DNA of 64,000 nucleotides, from the NCBI RefSeq assembly GCF_001663775.1, contig NZ_KV467168.1:697065-761064 (forward strand). Reading direction: 5' to 3'. The DNA is from Arthrobacter sp. B6. GTDB taxonomy: Bacteria > Actinomycetota > Actinomycetes > Actinomycetales > Micrococcaceae. Position 1 is the first letter of the stretch. Each line of letters starts with the position of its first letter. Below the pieces are notes generated by a model, which had not been told where the DNA came from, made no database searches, and saw only the letters and a list, made by a program, of their open reading frames with translations. The position numbers and the translations under genes are program-made. This document shows, one piece after another, positions 51,858 to 62,494 of this stretch.

Positions 51858-52832
51858 TCAGCGGGTCACGGGATGCCTGGGGACACTGACGTCGTAGACC
51901 CGCACCGGGTTCTTCGGATCGGCGGGTACCTTCAGCAATGCCTCCAGCACCTTGGCCTTGAGTTCCTTCTCCGAGGCGTTGCCCCACACAATGGTCTGTC
52001 CGTCCACCAGCTTGAGTTCCACGGCATCCACAGATTGCGCGGAGGCGTTGGAGAGCTTGGCCAGGATTTCGGGAGGCAGGGCCCCCAGGACCTCCGCCGT
52101 GGCCTGGAACAGGTCCTTGCCGATCGTGCCGGCACCGCCGTCGACCACTGGCAGCGCAACAGACGCGGGATCATCCGTGGCGGACAGCTGGACGCCGTCA
52201 ACATCCACAAGCTGGTACTGCTCCCCCTGCTTCACCAGGGCCACCGGGACGCGCTCCCTGACTTCAACCACAAGCTCGGACGGGGGCCTCGCCTGCGTCG
52301 TCACGGAGTCGATCTGGATGAGTGGCTCCAGGAGCCGGTCCACTTCTTCGTCGGTGACTTGCGGCAGGGGTTTGCCCTTCAGCGGTTCCAAGGCGGCCTG
52401 CACCTGTTCGGGTGTCAGGAGCCTGGTGCCGGAGACTGAGATGGTGCCGACGGCGAGCAGCGGCGAAAAGACGGCGGCCGCGAGGATTCCGGCTACCACC
52501 GTGGCAAGGGCGCATGCCGTGATGAGGATGTTCCGCTTGAGCCGCCTGCCTTTGGGCTCCGGGAAGGCGAGGACGTTCGCTCCGGCGGCTGTGCCCTTGG
52601 GGTGTTTCTCCTTGGACTGCTTGTCCTTGGATTTGGTGTCCTTGTGCTGCCTGACCTGCGCTGGACCCGCTTCCGCCGCGGGAGCGGTCTTGGAGGCGGA
52701 GATGACCTGGGGCTCCTCTGCCTGGCCGGGCGCACGGCTGCCGGACAGGCTGCCGGAGGCGCTTCCGGACCCGCTCCTCCCCTGCCGGCTGCGCGCCGGC
52801 GAGGTATACGTTGGGCGCCGGGCACTAGCCAC
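51858..52832 (-). CDS. ftsQ: Cell division protein FtsQ
   Basis: A 324-aa bitopic division protein. A long Ser/Pro/Lys-rich cytoplasmic N-terminus (about 105 aa) precedes one TM helix (ILITACALATVVAGILAAAVF). The POTRA domain follows (VGTISVSGTRLLTPEQVQAAL), then the FtsQ/DivIB beta domain (VTTQARPPSELVVEVRERVPVAL). It links FtsB/FtsL to the divisome. Its GTG overlaps the murC stop by eight bases. Confidence 0.94.
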   Translation of the reverse strand: MASARRPTYTSPARSRQGRSGSGSASGSLSGSRAPGQAEEPQVISASKTAPAAEAGPAQVRQHKDTKSKDKQSKEKHPKGTAAGANVLAFPEPKGRRLKRNILITACALATVVAGILAAAVFSPLLAVGTISVSGTRLLTPEQVQAALEPLKGKPLPQVTDEEVDRLLEPLIQIDSVTTQARPPSELVVEVRERVPVALVKQGEQYQLVDVDGVQLSATDDPASVALPVVDGGAGTIGKDLFQATAEVLGALPPEILAKLSNASAQSVDAVELKLVDGQTIVWGNASEKELKAKVLEALLKVPADPKNPVRVYDVSVPRHPVTR

Positions 52833-54201
52833 GCAGTGCCTGCACGATCTTCGGCCCGAACGCCGTCACATCGCCGGCTCCCGCGGTCAGGACAATGTCG
52901 CCGGCACGCGCGGCGCCCACCAGTTCAGCTACGGCGGCATGTCCATCCCCCAGGCGCCCGCCGGTGCCCAGGTGGTCGGCGATCAGCTGGCTGGTGACGC
53001 CGGGGATCGGATCTTCACGGGCCGGATAGATGTCCAGGACCAGGGCAGTGTCCGCAAGGTTCAGGGCCTCCGCAAACTCACGGGCGAACTCCCGGGTCCG
53101 GGAAAAGAGGTGCGGCTGGAAGAGGACGTGGACCTTGTGGTCACCGGCAACTGACCGGGCTGCTGCGAGGGCGGCACGCACTTCTGTGGGATGGTGGGCG
53201 TAGTCGTCGAAAACGCGGACCCCGCTGGCTTCCCCCTTCAGCTCAAAACGGCGTGACGCGCCGGAGAAGTTGGCCAGCGCGGAGGCGGCAGCACCCGGTT
53301 CCACCCCCAGTTCCAGGGCTACCGCAAAAGCGGCAACGGCGTTCAGCGCGTTATGCCGGCCCGGGACCTGGAGCTCGAGGGCGAAGCGGCCGGCGGCGGT
53401 GGAGACCGAAACGTCTCCCGGCCCGCCGTCGTGCAGCACAAGGTCCGCGTCATCGTTGGTGCCGTACAGGAGTACCCGTGTGTTGCCGCGCTCCAGGGTG
53501 CGGCGGGCAAGGGCGAGGGCGCCGGCATCGTCGGCGCAGGCCACCAGGACGCCGTCGCCGGGCAGCAGTTCGGTGAACCGGTCAAAGGAGGCGTAGACAG
53601 CTTCCGCGGTCCCGTAGTGGTCCAAGTGGTCAGGTTCAACGTTGGTGACCACAGCGATCCGGGGCCGGTAGTTCAGGAAGGACCCGTCAGATTCGTCGGC
53701 TTCGGCCACAAAAACCCCGGAGGCGCCGTGTGCCGCGTTGACGCCGAGCGCGGGAACATTTGCCCCGATCGCAAACGAGGGGTCCATCCCGGCGCCCTGC
53801 AGCAGCACGGTGATCATCGACGTCGTGGTGGACTTGCCGTGCGTTCCTGCCACCGTTACCACGACGTCGTCGCCCATGGTGGCTGCCAGTGCTTCGGACC
53901 GGTGCAGCACCGGCAGCCCCGCCTCCCGGGCGGCCACCATTTCCGGATTGTCGGCACGGATGGCGGAACCCGCCACCACCGTCTGGGCATCGCCGAGGTT
54001 GGCAGCGTCATACCCGATGGCAATCCTGGCACCTGCTGATGCAAGGTCGGCCATAACGGGGAGGTCTTTGGCATCCGAGCCGCTCACGGCCAACCCACGG
54101 GCCACCATGATCCGGGCCACCGCGGACATTCCGACGCCGCCGATCCCGATGAAGTGGACGCGTCCCAGGGATTCCTGGCTGTGGACATTGGCGGGGCTCA
54201 T
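52825..54201 (-). CDS. murC: UDP-N-acetylmuramate--L-alanine ligase
   Basis: A 458-aa Mur ligase adding L-Ala to UDP-MurNAc. The N-terminal dinucleotide-like site is [15 protein letters not shown]. The ATP loop is [12 protein letters not shown] (about 115), and the C-terminal domain has [17 protein letters not shown] start at the ATG at 54201, which overlaps the murG stop (ATGA). The frame is open further into murG, but only as out-of-frame sequence. Confidence 0.97.
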   Translation of the reverse strand: MSPANVHSQESLGRVHFIGIGGVGMSAVARIMVARGLAVSGSDAKDLPVMADLASAGARIAIGYDAANLGDAQTVVAGSAIRADNPEMVAAREAGLPVLHRSEALAATMGDDVVVTVAGTHGKSTTTSMITVLLQGAGMDPSFAIGANVPALGVNAAHGASGVFVAEADESDGSFLNYRPRIAVVTNVEPDHLDHYGTAEAVYASFDRFTELLPGDGVLVACADDAGALALARRTLERGNTRVLLYGTNDDADLVLHDGGPGDVSVSTAAGRFALELQVPGRHNALNAVAAFAVALELGVEPGAAASALANFSGASRRFELKGEASGVRVFDDYAHHPTEVRAALAAARSVAGDHKVHVLFQPHLFSRTREFAREFAEALNLADTALVLDIYPAREDPIPGVTSQLIADHLGTGGRLGDGHAAVAELVGAARAGDIVLTAGAGDVTAFGPKIVQALRG

Positions 54202-55298
54202 GCGGATACCGCTTCCAGGACAAGACCAGCCATGCGCTGGTCGGCGTTTCTGATTCCAAGGCGCTGGGAGTTGGCGGCCATGGCCGCCAGCCGGGATGGG
54301 TCGGTCACCAGCGGGATGAGCTGCTCCCTGACCCACTGGGCGGAGAAGTCCCGGTCCTGGACCAGGAGCGCCCCGTCCGCGTGCACCAGCCCGGCGGCGT
54401 TGAGCGCCTGCTCACCGTTGCCGATGGGCAGTGGGACAAAAACGGCAGGGAGACCGACAGCGGCCACTTCGCAGACCGTGGCGGCTCCGGACCTGGCCAG
54501 CAGAACGTCTGCGGCTGCGTAGGCCAGCTCCATGCCGTCCACGTACTCCACCTGCCGGTAGCCGGGCGCCGTGAGCGTGTTGCCGTCGCCGTCCAGAACC
54601 GCCTTCCCGCGTCCGGTGATGTGCAGTGTCTGGACGCCTGCGGCAGCCAAGTCCTCGACGGCGGCTGCAACAGTACGGTTGATGCTCTGGGCCCCGGAGG
54701 ATCCACCCGTAACGATCAGCGTGGGCTGGGTGGGGTGCAGCCCCAGGGCTTCGCGGGCGCGGGCCCGGGAGGCGGACCTTTCCAGGCCCGAAATCTCCGT
54801 GCGCATGGGCATCCCCACGTGGCGGGCATGCCGGAGCCGCGTGGTGTCAAAAGCAACAGCCACATATTTGGTCAGCATTGCGCCGACGCGGTTCGCGAGG
54901 CCGGGACGTGCGTTTGCTTCATGGATCACAATGGGGATCCGGCGCCGTCGGGCAGCAAGGTACATGGGCGTACACACGTACCCTCCAACACCCACGAGCA
55001 CGTCGGCGCCGTTCTCATCCAGGATCCGGCCGGCCTGCCGCACTGCCGCTGCCAGGCGGCCGGGGAGCCTGACCAGGTCCATGGACGGCTTGCGCGGCAA
55101 CGGCACGCGGTCGATGGTCGCCAGGTCCAGGCCGGCTGCCGGTACCAGCCTGGTCTCCATCCCGGACGGCGTTCCGACGGCGAGGAGCCTGGCTTCAGGA
55201 ACTGCCGCCCGGATGGCGGCCGCGATGGCAAGGAGCGGGCTGATGTGGCCGGCCGTTCCGCCGCCGGCGAGGACAACGGAGAGGTTCTTGGAAGTCAT
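54198..55298 (-). CDS. murG: UDP-GlcNAc:lipid I N-acetylglucosaminyltransferase
   Basis: A 366-aa GT28 membrane-associated enzyme that converts lipid I to lipid II. The glycine loop is [35 protein letters not shown] and [12 protein letters not shown] follow, and the donor site is [15 protein letters not shown]. It lies between ftsW and murC with tight spacing, and its stop overlaps the murC start. Confidence 0.97.
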   Translation of the reverse strand: MTSKNLSVVLAGGGTAGHISPLLAIAAAIRAAVPEARLLAVGTPSGMETRLVPAAGLDLATIDRVPLPRKPSMDLVRLPGRLAAAVRQAGRILDENGADVLVGVGGYVCTPMYLAARRRRIPIVIHEANARPGLANRVGAMLTKYVAVAFDTTRLRHARHVGMPMRTEISGLERSASRARAREALGLHPTQPTLIVTGGSSGAQSINRTVAAAVEDLAAAGVQTLHITGRGKAVLDGDGNTLTAPGYRQVEYVDGMELAYAAADVLLARSGAATVCEVAAVGLPAVFVPLPIGNGEQALNAAGLVHADGALLVQDRDFSAQWVREQLIPLVTDPSRLAAMAANSQRLGIRNADQRMAGLVLEAVSA

Positions 55299-55304
55299 CG
55301 GGTG

Positions 55305-56633
55305 CTAGGTACGCTTTCTTGCGGTTTTCTTCCGACCGGTGGATCCACGGGACGGCCGGTTGCCGAACTTCAGCATCCGTTTGGGCCTGATTGACGGGGC
55401 CATCTGTTCCCGGGCGAGGGACAGCACCACTCCGACGGCGCACAGCGACATCAGCAGTGCCGAGCCACCGTAGGAGATAAAGGGCAGCGGAACTCCGATC
55501 ACGGGCATCAGCCCGGTGACCACGGACATGTTGACGGTGGCCTGCCCCAGGAGCCAGACCATGATAGTGCCTGCGAGCACCCGGTGGAACATGTCCTCCT
55601 GCGCCACCACAACGCGGTAGATCGCCGCGCCCAGGATGGCGAACAGAATCAGGACGACGACGGTGCCCACCAGTCCCAGTTCCTCACCGATGATGGCGAA
55701 GATGAAGTCGTTGTGGGCTTCCGGGATCCAGCTGTATTTCTGCCGGCTTTGGCCAAGGCCGACACCGAACCAGCCGCCCGACGCCAGTCCGTACATCCCG
55801 TTCGTGGCCTGGTAGTTTGCATCAATGCCGTCTGCGCAGGACTGCCCCGTCCACCAGGACGTGATGCGGCACATGCGGTTGGAGCTGGTGACAGCCATGG
55901 CCGCGGCGCCGGCTGCGCCGATCAGCGCGGCGAAGCCAAACAGGTAGAGCGGCACACCGGCGAAAAAGAGCGCTGCCGCGGTGATCATCATGATGATGAT
56001 TGCTGTTCCCAGGTCGTTGCCCAAGACAACAAGGCCGATGACGAGGCCGGCAACCGGGACAGCGGGGATCAGGGCGTGCTGCCACCGGCGCAAGAGCTTG
56101 GCCTTCCGCGCCAGGACAGTGGCCATCCAGAGTGCCAGCGCGAGCTTGGATGCTTCGGACGGCTGGAAGGTGATGCCGCCGATGTCGATCCAGTTCTTGT
56201 TTCCGTTGACTTCATCGCCGATGACCTGGACCAGCACCAGGAGCACCAGCGCAATGCCCAGCCCCGGCCAGGCCAGCCGCTTCAGCCAGACCACATTGAT
56301 GCGCGACAGGACGAACATGGTGAAGATGCCGATGGCGGCGAACATGCCCTGCTTGAGGGCATCTCCATAGGGGGACTTCCCGGCCGCGATCGATTCCACG
56401 CTGGAAGCCGAAAGCACCATCATGATGCCGATGGCCGTCAGTGCGAGGGTGGAGCCCAGGATGAGGTAGTACGTGGAGCCGTTCCGTGAGGTCCCGGTAC
56501 CCTCCAGTGCCGACCAAAAGCGGCGGTACCCGTTGCGGATCCGCGCGGGCACCGATGGCCGGGGCCCGGAAGGAGCTGCCGTGTTCCCCGGGCGCGGCTT
56601 TGGTGCCGGCGGCCGGGTGGGCGTGCTGACCAT
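55305..56633 (-). CDS. ftsW: Lipid II polymerase FtsW (SEDS family)
   Basis: A 442-aa polytopic SEDS glycosyltransferase that polymerises septal peptidoglycan with its cognate PBP (FtsI, encoded at the end of the window). About ten TM helices are visible. Family signatures are GLVVLGNDLGTAIIIMMI, WIPEAHNDFIFAIIGEELG and GVPLPFISYGGSALLMSL. The N-terminal 35 residues are Pro/Arg-rich, and the C-terminus is highly basic (GSTGRKKTARKRT). Two bases separate it from the murD stop. Confidence 0.97.
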   Translation of the reverse strand: MVSTPTRPPAPKPRPGNTAAPSGPRPSVPARIRNGYRRFWSALEGTGTSRNGSTYYLILGSTLALTAIGIMMVLSASSVESIAAGKSPYGDALKQGMFAAIGIFTMFVLSRINVVWLKRLAWPGLGIALVLLVLVQVIGDEVNGNKNWIDIGGITFQPSEASKLALALWMATVLARKAKLLRRWQHALIPAVPVAGLVIGLVVLGNDLGTAIIIMMITAAALFFAGVPLYLFGFAALIGAAGAAAMAVTSSNRMCRITSWWTGQSCADGIDANYQATNGMYGLASGGWFGVGLGQSRQKYSWIPEAHNDFIFAIIGEELGLVGTVVVLILFAILGAAIYRVVVAQEDMFHRVLAGTIMVWLLGQATVNMSVVTGLMPVIGVPLPFISYGGSALLMSLCAVGVVLSLAREQMAPSIRPKRMLKFGNRPSRGSTGRKKTARKRT

Positions 56634-56635
56634 TG

Positions 56636-58198
56636 TTACTCCTCGCCGGTCCGGGCCTGCCCTTCCACCAGCTCGCGGACAGCTTCGATAAAGGCGTCGC
56701 CACGGTGAGCGTAGGAAGAGAACTGATCCATGGATGCAGCTGCCGGAGCCATCAGGACGGTGTCACCCGGCGCGGCAAGCCGTGCCGCTGACGCAACAGC
56801 GCGGGACATCACGGCCTCGCCGGAGTCCGGCGAGATGGCTGCGACGGCCCCGCCCTCTGCGGCAGTCTGCATGTTTTCAGTGTCGCCCGCGGACGCTTCA
56901 ATCACCGGGACATCGGGCGCGTGTCGCCCGAGTGCCTCGGCCAGGGCAGCAGTGTCTGTGCCGATCAGTACGACGGCCTTGAGCCGCGCCGCGTGGTCAC
57001 GGACGAGCTCGTCATAGCTGACCCCTTTGGACAGGCCGCCCGCGATCCAGACCACGTTCTCGAAGGTGGCCAGCGATGCCGACGCAGCGTGCGGGTTGGT
57101 GGCTTTGGAATCGTTAATCCACAGCACGCCGTCCTGCCGGGCTACGGGCTGGATCCGGTGGTTGCCGGGCACGTAGTCACGGATGCCTTGGCGGACGGCC
57201 TTGGCGTCAACGCCGTATGCCCGCACCAGGGCTGCCGCTGCCAGGGCATTGGCCACCATGTGGCGGGGGGCGAATTCCCCGAGGTCGGCCATGGAGGCGA
57301 GCTCGGCCGCACTGTCCTTGCGCTCAGCGATAAAGGCGCGGTCCACCAGCAGGCCCTCCACTACCCCCAGCATGCTGATGGCCGGGGTGAGCGTCGTGAA
57401 GCCCACAGCCCGGCAGCCTTCCACCACGTCCGCGTTCTCCACCATCCGCTCGGTCTCGATTTGCTCTGCGTTGAAAACGCAGGCCTTCCGGGTCCGTTCG
57501 TAGACCTTCGCCTTGTCCGCCAGGTAGGACGTGTACGACCCGTGCCAGTCAACGTGGTCCTCGGCCACGTTGAGGCACACGCTGGCCACGGGCGAAAGCG
57601 ATTCAGCCCAGTGCAGCTGGAAACTGGAAAGCTCCACCGCGAAGACGTCGTACTCGACGGGGTCGCGGAGGGCGTCAAGGATGGGAGTTCCCACATTTCC
57701 GACGGCGACGGCCTTCAGCCCGGCCGCCTGCAGCATCGCTTCGGTCAGTCCCACCGTGGTGGTTTTGCCGTTGGTTCCGGTGATGGCCAGCCAGTCGGCG
57801 GTCTTGTAGCCGTCCCGGATCCGCAGCCGCCAGGCGAGTTCGACGTCGCCCCAGACGGGTATGTGGGCACGTGCGGCCGATGCCAGGAGGGCCTGGTCAG
57901 GGCGCCAGCCCGGTGACGTCACGATGAGTTCGGGCAGGGCCCCGTCAATTTTCGGAATCCTGCTGACCGCTTCCTCCCCCAGGAGCACGTCAGCGGCGCC
58001 GACAATCTTCAGCGTTTCGGCGTGGGCACGGGCTGTCTCGCTGGTGGCTGCGTCAACCACCACGACGCGTGCTCCCAATTCGATGAGGGTGTCGGCCGCT
58101 GCGAATCCGGAGACGCCGATGCCGGTCACCACCACGCGCAGGCCGGCCCAGTCCGAGTCCCAGCTGACGAGGTTGTTGAGGCGGGAGGAAACGGTCAC
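56636..58198 (-). CDS. murD: UDP-N-acetylmuramoyl-L-alanine--D-glutamate ligase
   Basis: A 520-aa Mur ligase adding D-Glu. The N-terminal nucleotide-binding domain has [15 protein letters not shown]. The ATP loop is [14 protein letters not shown] (about 140), [13 protein letters not shown] follows, and the C-terminal domain has [16 protein letters not shown] prefer the GTG at 58198, whose GTGA overlaps the mraY stop; an ATG five codons upstream (58213) is inside mraY and has no ribosome site. Confidence 0.96.
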   Translation of the reverse strand: MTVSSRLNNLVSWDSDWAGLRVVVTGIGVSGFAAADTLIELGARVVVVDAATSETARAHAETLKIVGAADVLLGEEAVSRIPKIDGALPELIVTSPGWRPDQALLASAARAHIPVWGDVELAWRLRIRDGYKTADWLAITGTNGKTTTVGLTEAMLQAAGLKAVAVGNVGTPILDALRDPVEYDVFAVELSSFQLHWAESLSPVASVCLNVAEDHVDWHGSYTSYLADKAKVYERTRKACVFNAEQIETERMVENADVVEGCRAVGFTTLTPAISMLGVVEGLLVDRAFIAERKDSAAELASMADLGEFAPRHMVANALAAAALVRAYGVDAKAVRQGIRDYVPGNHRIQPVARQDGVLWINDSKATNPHAASASLATFENVVWIAGGLSKGVSYDELVRDHAARLKAVVLIGTDTAALAEALGRHAPDVPVIEASAGDTENMQTAAEGGAVAAISPDSGEAVMSRAVASAARLAAPGDTVLMAPAAASMDQFSSYAHRGDAFIEAVRELVEGQARTGEE

Positions 58199-59304
58199 AG
58201 AAGCACAACCCATTCAGCGTAGAAGATGCCCAGGCCAACAGCCACGAAGAGCCCGCCCAGGATCCAGAACCGGACCACCACGGTAACCTCTGCCCACCCC
58301 TGGAGCTCGAAGTGGTGCTGCAGTGGAGCCATCTTGAAGAAGCGTTTACCGCGGGTGACTTTGAAGTAGCCGACCTGGATGATGACGGACAGGGTGATGA
58401 GGACAAAAAGGCCGCCGATGACGCCCAGGAGCAGTTCAGTCCGGGACAGGATGGCGAAGCCGGCGATCGCCCCGCCGATCGCGAGGGAGCCGGTGTCCCC
58501 CATAAAGAGCTTCGCAGGCGATGTATTCCACCAGAGGAATCCGACGAGGGCGGCGCTCATGATGGCGGCGAGGAGGGCAAGATCGAGGGGGTCCCTGACG
58601 GTGTAACAGCCGCTGCCGGCCTCCCGCGGGGAGCCGCAGGCCTGGTTGCTCTGCCAGATGCCCATCAGGGTGTAGGCGCCGAAGACCATGACCGCAGCGC
58701 CGGCGGCGAGCCCGTCCAGGCCATCAGTCAGGTTCACCCCGTTCGTTGCTGCGGTCACAATCAGGTTGGACCACAGGACGAACAGTATGGCGCCCATGAC
58801 GGTGCCGCCGAAGGCCAGATCCAGCCATGGCAGGTCACGGACGAGGGAGATTTTGGTGGATGCCGGCGTGACGCCGTCTTCGTCCGGGAAGTTAAGGGCC
58901 AGTATGGCGAACGCGATTCCCACGGCGCCCTGGCCGATGAGCTTGGCTTTGGCGTTCAGCCCCAGGCTTCGCTGCCGCGAGATTTTGATGAAGTCGTCCA
59001 GGAAGCCCACCAGGCCCATGCCCACCATGAGGAACAGCAGGATCAGGGCAGACGCCGAAGGACCCGCGGACGCCGGATTCATCATCCACATGATGAGGTG
59101 CGTCAGCCCATAACTCAACAGGACTGCCGCAACGACCACCGTTCCGCCCATGGTGGGCGTACCGCGCTTGGTGTGGTGGGAGGTGGGTCCGTCATCCCTG
59201 ATGAACTGGCCGTAGCTTTTGCGGACCAGCAGGCGGATAAAGAGGGGCGTTCCCACCAGGGCGCACAACAGGGCCAGGCCGGCACCGATCAATAGTGCAA
59301 TCAC
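58195..59304 (-). CDS. mraY: Phospho-N-acetylmuramoyl-pentapeptide transferase
   Basis: A 369-aa integral membrane enzyme that makes lipid I from UDP-MurNAc-pentapeptide and undecaprenyl phosphate. About ten TM helices are present. The signature motifs are [19 protein letters not shown] (magnesium-binding aspartates) and [18 protein letters not shown]. Its GTG overlaps the murF stop by four bases. Confidence 0.98.
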   Translation of the reverse strand: MIALLIGAGLALLCALVGTPLFIRLLVRKSYGQFIRDDGPTSHHTKRGTPTMGGTVVVAAVLLSYGLTHLIMWMMNPASAGPSASALILLFLMVGMGLVGFLDDFIKISRQRSLGLNAKAKLIGQGAVGIAFAILALNFPDEDGVTPASTKISLVRDLPWLDLAFGGTVMGAILFVLWSNLIVTAATNGVNLTDGLDGLAAGAAVMVFGAYTLMGIWQSNQACGSPREAGSGCYTVRDPLDLALLAAIMSAALVGFLWWNTSPAKLFMGDTGSLAIGGAIAGFAILSRTELLLGVIGGLFVLITLSVIIQVGYFKVTRGKRFFKMAPLQHHFELQGWAEVTVVVRFWILGGLFVAVGLGIFYAEWVVLL

Positions 59305-60767
59305 AGCTGCTCGCTCCCTTCACTGGCAGGTACGGGGGTTTGTGGGGGCAATGCTATCCGATCGCCTAAATGCCGCAGTCCCACGCTGTTCGAGGACTTG
59401 AACAGCACGAGGTCGCCGGGTTCAAGTTCGGCGTTCAGCAATTCGTAGGCGTCATCGATGGTTTCGGCAAAGCTGCATTCATCACCCCAGGACCCTTCCT
59501 GAACGGCGGAGACGTAGAGCGGCCGGGCTTCCCGGCCCACGACTACCAGGCGGGAGATATTGAGCCGGACGACCTGCGTGCCAACGGCAGTGTGTTCGCG
59601 AATGGATTCGGGCCCGAGTTCAAGCATTGCGCCCAGGACCGCCCACGTGCGGCGGCCCCGGCCGAGGTCCGCGAGGGTCCTCAGGGCGGCCCGCATGGAT
59701 TCGGGGTTGGCGTTGTAGGCATCGTTGATGATGGTGACGCCGTCTGCCCGCTCGGTGCGCTCCATGCGCCAGCGGCTGGCTGCTGCCTGCGTGCTAAGTG
59801 AGGCTGAGATGTCCGGTCCTGGGACGCCGGCGGCCGATGCGGCCGCGGCGGCGGCGAGCAGGTTGCCCACGTGGTGCGCACCGATCAGCTTGCTGCTTAC
59901 GTGCAGGTTCCGTTCGCCCGACGGCAGGACGAGGTCGAACTCAGGGTTTCCCTGGGAGTTGGTATCCGGGTTGACGGCCTGCACGGCGGCGCCGGGGCGG
60001 CCCTCGGCGGAGAACCCCAGCACCATGGCCTGGGTACGGTCCCGCATGGCGGCGACACGGTCGTCGTCGAGGTTGATGATGGCCGTCCCGGTGGCGGAAA
60101 GCCCTTCGAGCAGCTCGCCCTTGGCCCGGGCGATGTTCTCGACTCCGCCGAACTCGCCGGCGTGGGCCGTGCCGACGCCCAGCACGACGCCGATGTCGGG
60201 CTTGACCATGTCGGCCAGGTAGCGGATGTGGCCTATCCCGGTCGCTCCCATCTCGATCACCAGGTACCGGGTGTCGCTGTCGGCACTGAAGACCGTGAGC
60301 GGGACACCGATCTCACCGTTGTAGGACCCCCGCGGCGCAACGGTGGTTCCCTGGGCTGCCAGGACACCGGCAAGCAGGTCCTTGGTGGTGGTCTTGCCGG
60401 CGGAGCCGGTGATGCCAATAACGTTGAATTGTTCACCGGCGGCTTGCCGGGCCGCACGGATGCGGCGTACTGCCTCTGCGGCAAGGGCGCCCATGGCCAG
60501 TACGGCATCAGCTACCAGCACTGCCGGGTAGCCAGCACCGTTGGGACCGGCAACCTGCCGCTCCATGAGTGCCAGTGTTGAACCGTTCCCAAAGGCGGCA
60601 GCGACGAAGTCGTGGCCGTCCGCGTGCTCCCCCCGCTTCGCGACGTAAAGCGATCCGGGCGTGGCTTCGCGGGAATCCGTGACCACCGAAAGAGGCGTGA
60701 TCTCCGGATCGGCGTCCAGGCGGCCGTTTGTGATTTCGGCGATTTCCGCCGCAGTAAATGCAATCAT
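59301..60767 (-). CDS. murF: UDP-N-acetylmuramoyl-tripeptide--D-alanyl-D-alanine ligase
   Basis: A 488-aa Mur ligase adding D-Ala-D-Ala. The ATP loop is [15 protein letters not shown] (about 122). [15 protein letters not shown] and [15 protein letters not shown] are the family-specific central and C-terminal motifs. Seven bases separate its start codon from the murE stop, and its own stop overlaps the mraY start. Confidence 0.97.
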   Translation of the reverse strand: MIAFTAAEIAEITNGRLDADPEITPLSVVTDSREATPGSLYVAKRGEHADGHDFVAAAFGNGSTLALMERQVAGPNGAGYPAVLVADAVLAMGALAAEAVRRIRAARQAAGEQFNVIGITGSAGKTTTKDLLAGVLAAQGTTVAPRGSYNGEIGVPLTVFSADSDTRYLVIEMGATGIGHIRYLADMVKPDIGVVLGVGTAHAGEFGGVENIARAKGELLEGLSATGTAIINLDDDRVAAMRDRTQAMVLGFSAEGRPGAAVQAVNPDTNSQGNPEFDLVLPSGERNLHVSSKLIGAHHVGNLLAAAAAASAAGVPGPDISASLSTQAAASRWRMERTERADGVTIINDAYNANPESMRAALRTLADLGRGRRTWAVLGAMLELGPESIREHTAVGTQVVRLNISRLVVVGREARPLYVSAVQEGSWGDECSFAETIDDAYELLNAELEPGDLVLFKSSNSVGLRHLGDRIALPPQTPVPASEGSEQL

Positions 60768-60773
60768 CTCGGT

Positions 60774-62414
60774 CTAGGACTCTATCCGGTCGTCTTGGAG
60801 AACCGAGAATCCCTTGGCTGTCAAGGCGTCGCGTAGTTCCACCCGGTCGTCCAGGGCGACGTTGACGCCTTTCACTTCCTGCCAGACCTCGTGCCCGCGT
60901 CCGGCCACAAGGATGGTGTCCCGGGGTCCCGCGAGTTCAACGGCCTGCCGGATGGCGGCGTCGCGCGGGAAGACTTCGAGGATGCGGCACTGAAGCGAAC
61001 CCTCCTTCTGGGCTTCCAGCGCTCCGGCCAGCACGTCAGCGCGGATTGCGGCAGCGTCCTCGTCATGGGGGTCGTCGTCCGTAACGATGACGGTGTCGGC
61101 GAGGGTGGCCGCGATGGCACCCATTGCGGGACGTTTTCCCTGGTCCCGCTGCCCGGTGGCACCAAATACCACAATCAGCCTGGACCCGGGCTGCGGTGAC
61201 CTCACGGCTTCCAAGGCACGCGCCAGCGCGTCGGTATTGTGGGCAAAATCAACAACAGCGGCCGGCGCCTCGGAAACCAGCTGCATGCGCCCGGGGACGG
61301 CGACGGTGAAGGGATCGTGCTCATCGAGGGCCGCCTGGACTGCCGCCACGTCCACACCGCTGGCCAGGACCATCACCGCCGCCAGCGCGGCGTTGGCCAC
61401 GTTGAAGCTGCCCGGGAGCCCCGTGTGGACGCTCAACGAGGCGCCAGCAGGTCCCGTAAGAGTGAAGTCCGTGCCCAATCCGCGCGCGGCGGCCGCCGTG
61501 ACCGTCCAGTCGGCGGGAGCCCCGGCCGGTGTGGCCGCGAGCGTCGTGACCGGGATTTCCGTGGAGGCCGCAAGCCGGCGCCCCCATTCGTCGTCGACAG
61601 CAACCACTGCACGGCGGGCGCGCTGGGGCGTGAAGAGTTCCGCCTTGGTCTGGAAGTAGTCGTCCATGGTTCCGTGCAGGTCCAGGTGGTCCTGCGTGAG
61701 GTTGGTGAAGCCGGCGACATCGAAGACCACCCCGTCCACGCGCTGGAACGACACCGCGTGGGAGGAGACCTCCATTGAGGCCGCGTCGAGCCCGCGCTCC
61801 CGCATCAGTGCCAGCAGTGCGTGGACATCCGTCGACTCCGGCGTAGTCAGCAGGCTGGGAATGGGATCCCCGCCGGCGTTGATCTCGATGGTTCCGATAA
61901 GGCCCGTCTTCAGGCCGAGGGAACGCAGGAGGGCATTGATGAAGTAGGTGGTGGTTGTTTTGCCGTTGGTTCCGGTAACCCCGAACAGCGTGGGCGTTGC
62001 GCCGGCGGCGGGCTGGCTGCCATAGATCACGGCGGACAGCGGCCCCACCACGTTCCGCGGGTTCTCAACCACCAGCACCGGCACTGACGTGTCGGCCGAC
62101 AGGGCCAGGAGGCGGGCGCCGGCGTCGTCCGTTAAGACCGCCGCTGCCCCGGCATCTATGGCCTGCGCCGCAAAGTCCGCTCCATGCCGAGTGGCCCCAG
62201 GAAGCGCGACGTAAAGGTCGCCCGGCTCAATGGCGCGGGAGTTCAAGGAGATCCCGGTGATGCTCACCGATGCCGACGGGCCGGGGACGGCCACACCCAC
62301 GGACTTGCCGATGCTTGCAAGGCTCACTGCGGAAACGGAAGCGGGCCTGAACCGCCGCGTGGCGGATCCCCCGGCAGCGACAGTGTGGGTGCCGGGGGCA
62401 TTGTGATCTGACAA
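60774..62414 (-). CDS. murE: UDP-N-acetylmuramoyl-L-alanyl-D-glutamate--diamino acid ligase (L-lysine predicted)
   Basis: A 546-aa Mur ligase adding the third stem-peptide residue. The ATP loop is [13 protein letters not shown] (about 150), and the central domain has TNLTQDHLDLHGTMDDYF. At the diamino-acid pocket (about 446) it reads TDDDPHDED, not the DNPR that binds the second carboxylate of meso-diaminopimelate. Loss of that Arg points to L-lysine, in line with the Lys-type wall of Arthrobacter. An N-terminal extension of about 45 Ala/Ser-rich residues precedes the Mur fold. The start is a TTG with GGAG upstream. Confidence 0.95.
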   Translation of the reverse strand: MSDHNAPGTHTVAAGGSATRRFRPASVSAVSLASIGKSVGVAVPGPSASVSITGISLNSRAIEPGDLYVALPGATRHGADFAAQAIDAGAAAVLTDDAGARLLALSADTSVPVLVVENPRNVVGPLSAVIYGSQPAAGATPTLFGVTGTNGKTTTTYFINALLRSLGLKTGLIGTIEINAGGDPIPSLLTTPESTDVHALLALMRERGLDAASMEVSSHAVSFQRVDGVVFDVAGFTNLTQDHLDLHGTMDDYFQTKAELFTPQRARRAVVAVDDEWGRRLAASTEIPVTTLAATPAGAPADWTVTAAAARGLGTDFTLTGPAGASLSVHTGLPGSFNVANAALAAVMVLASGVDVAAVQAALDEHDPFTVAVPGRMQLVSEAPAAVVDFAHNTDALARALEAVRSPQPGSRLIVVFGATGQRDQGKRPAMGAIAATLADTVIVTDDDPHDEDAAAIRADVLAGALEAQKEGSLQCRILEVFPRDAAIRQAVELAGPRDTILVAGRGHEVWQEVKGVNVALDDRVELRDALTAKGFSVLQDDRIES

Positions 62415-62494
62415 AAGGATCTCCGAAAGTGCTAGTGGATCATGCCCGCTTCGATAATGCTCGGTCAGCGGGCGCTGCTGGGCGTGCGGCCGTA

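Noticed and set aside
54202..54336. N-terminal extension of murC
   Set aside because: It is murG sequence in another frame; the ATGA overlap at 54201 is the normal start arrangement.
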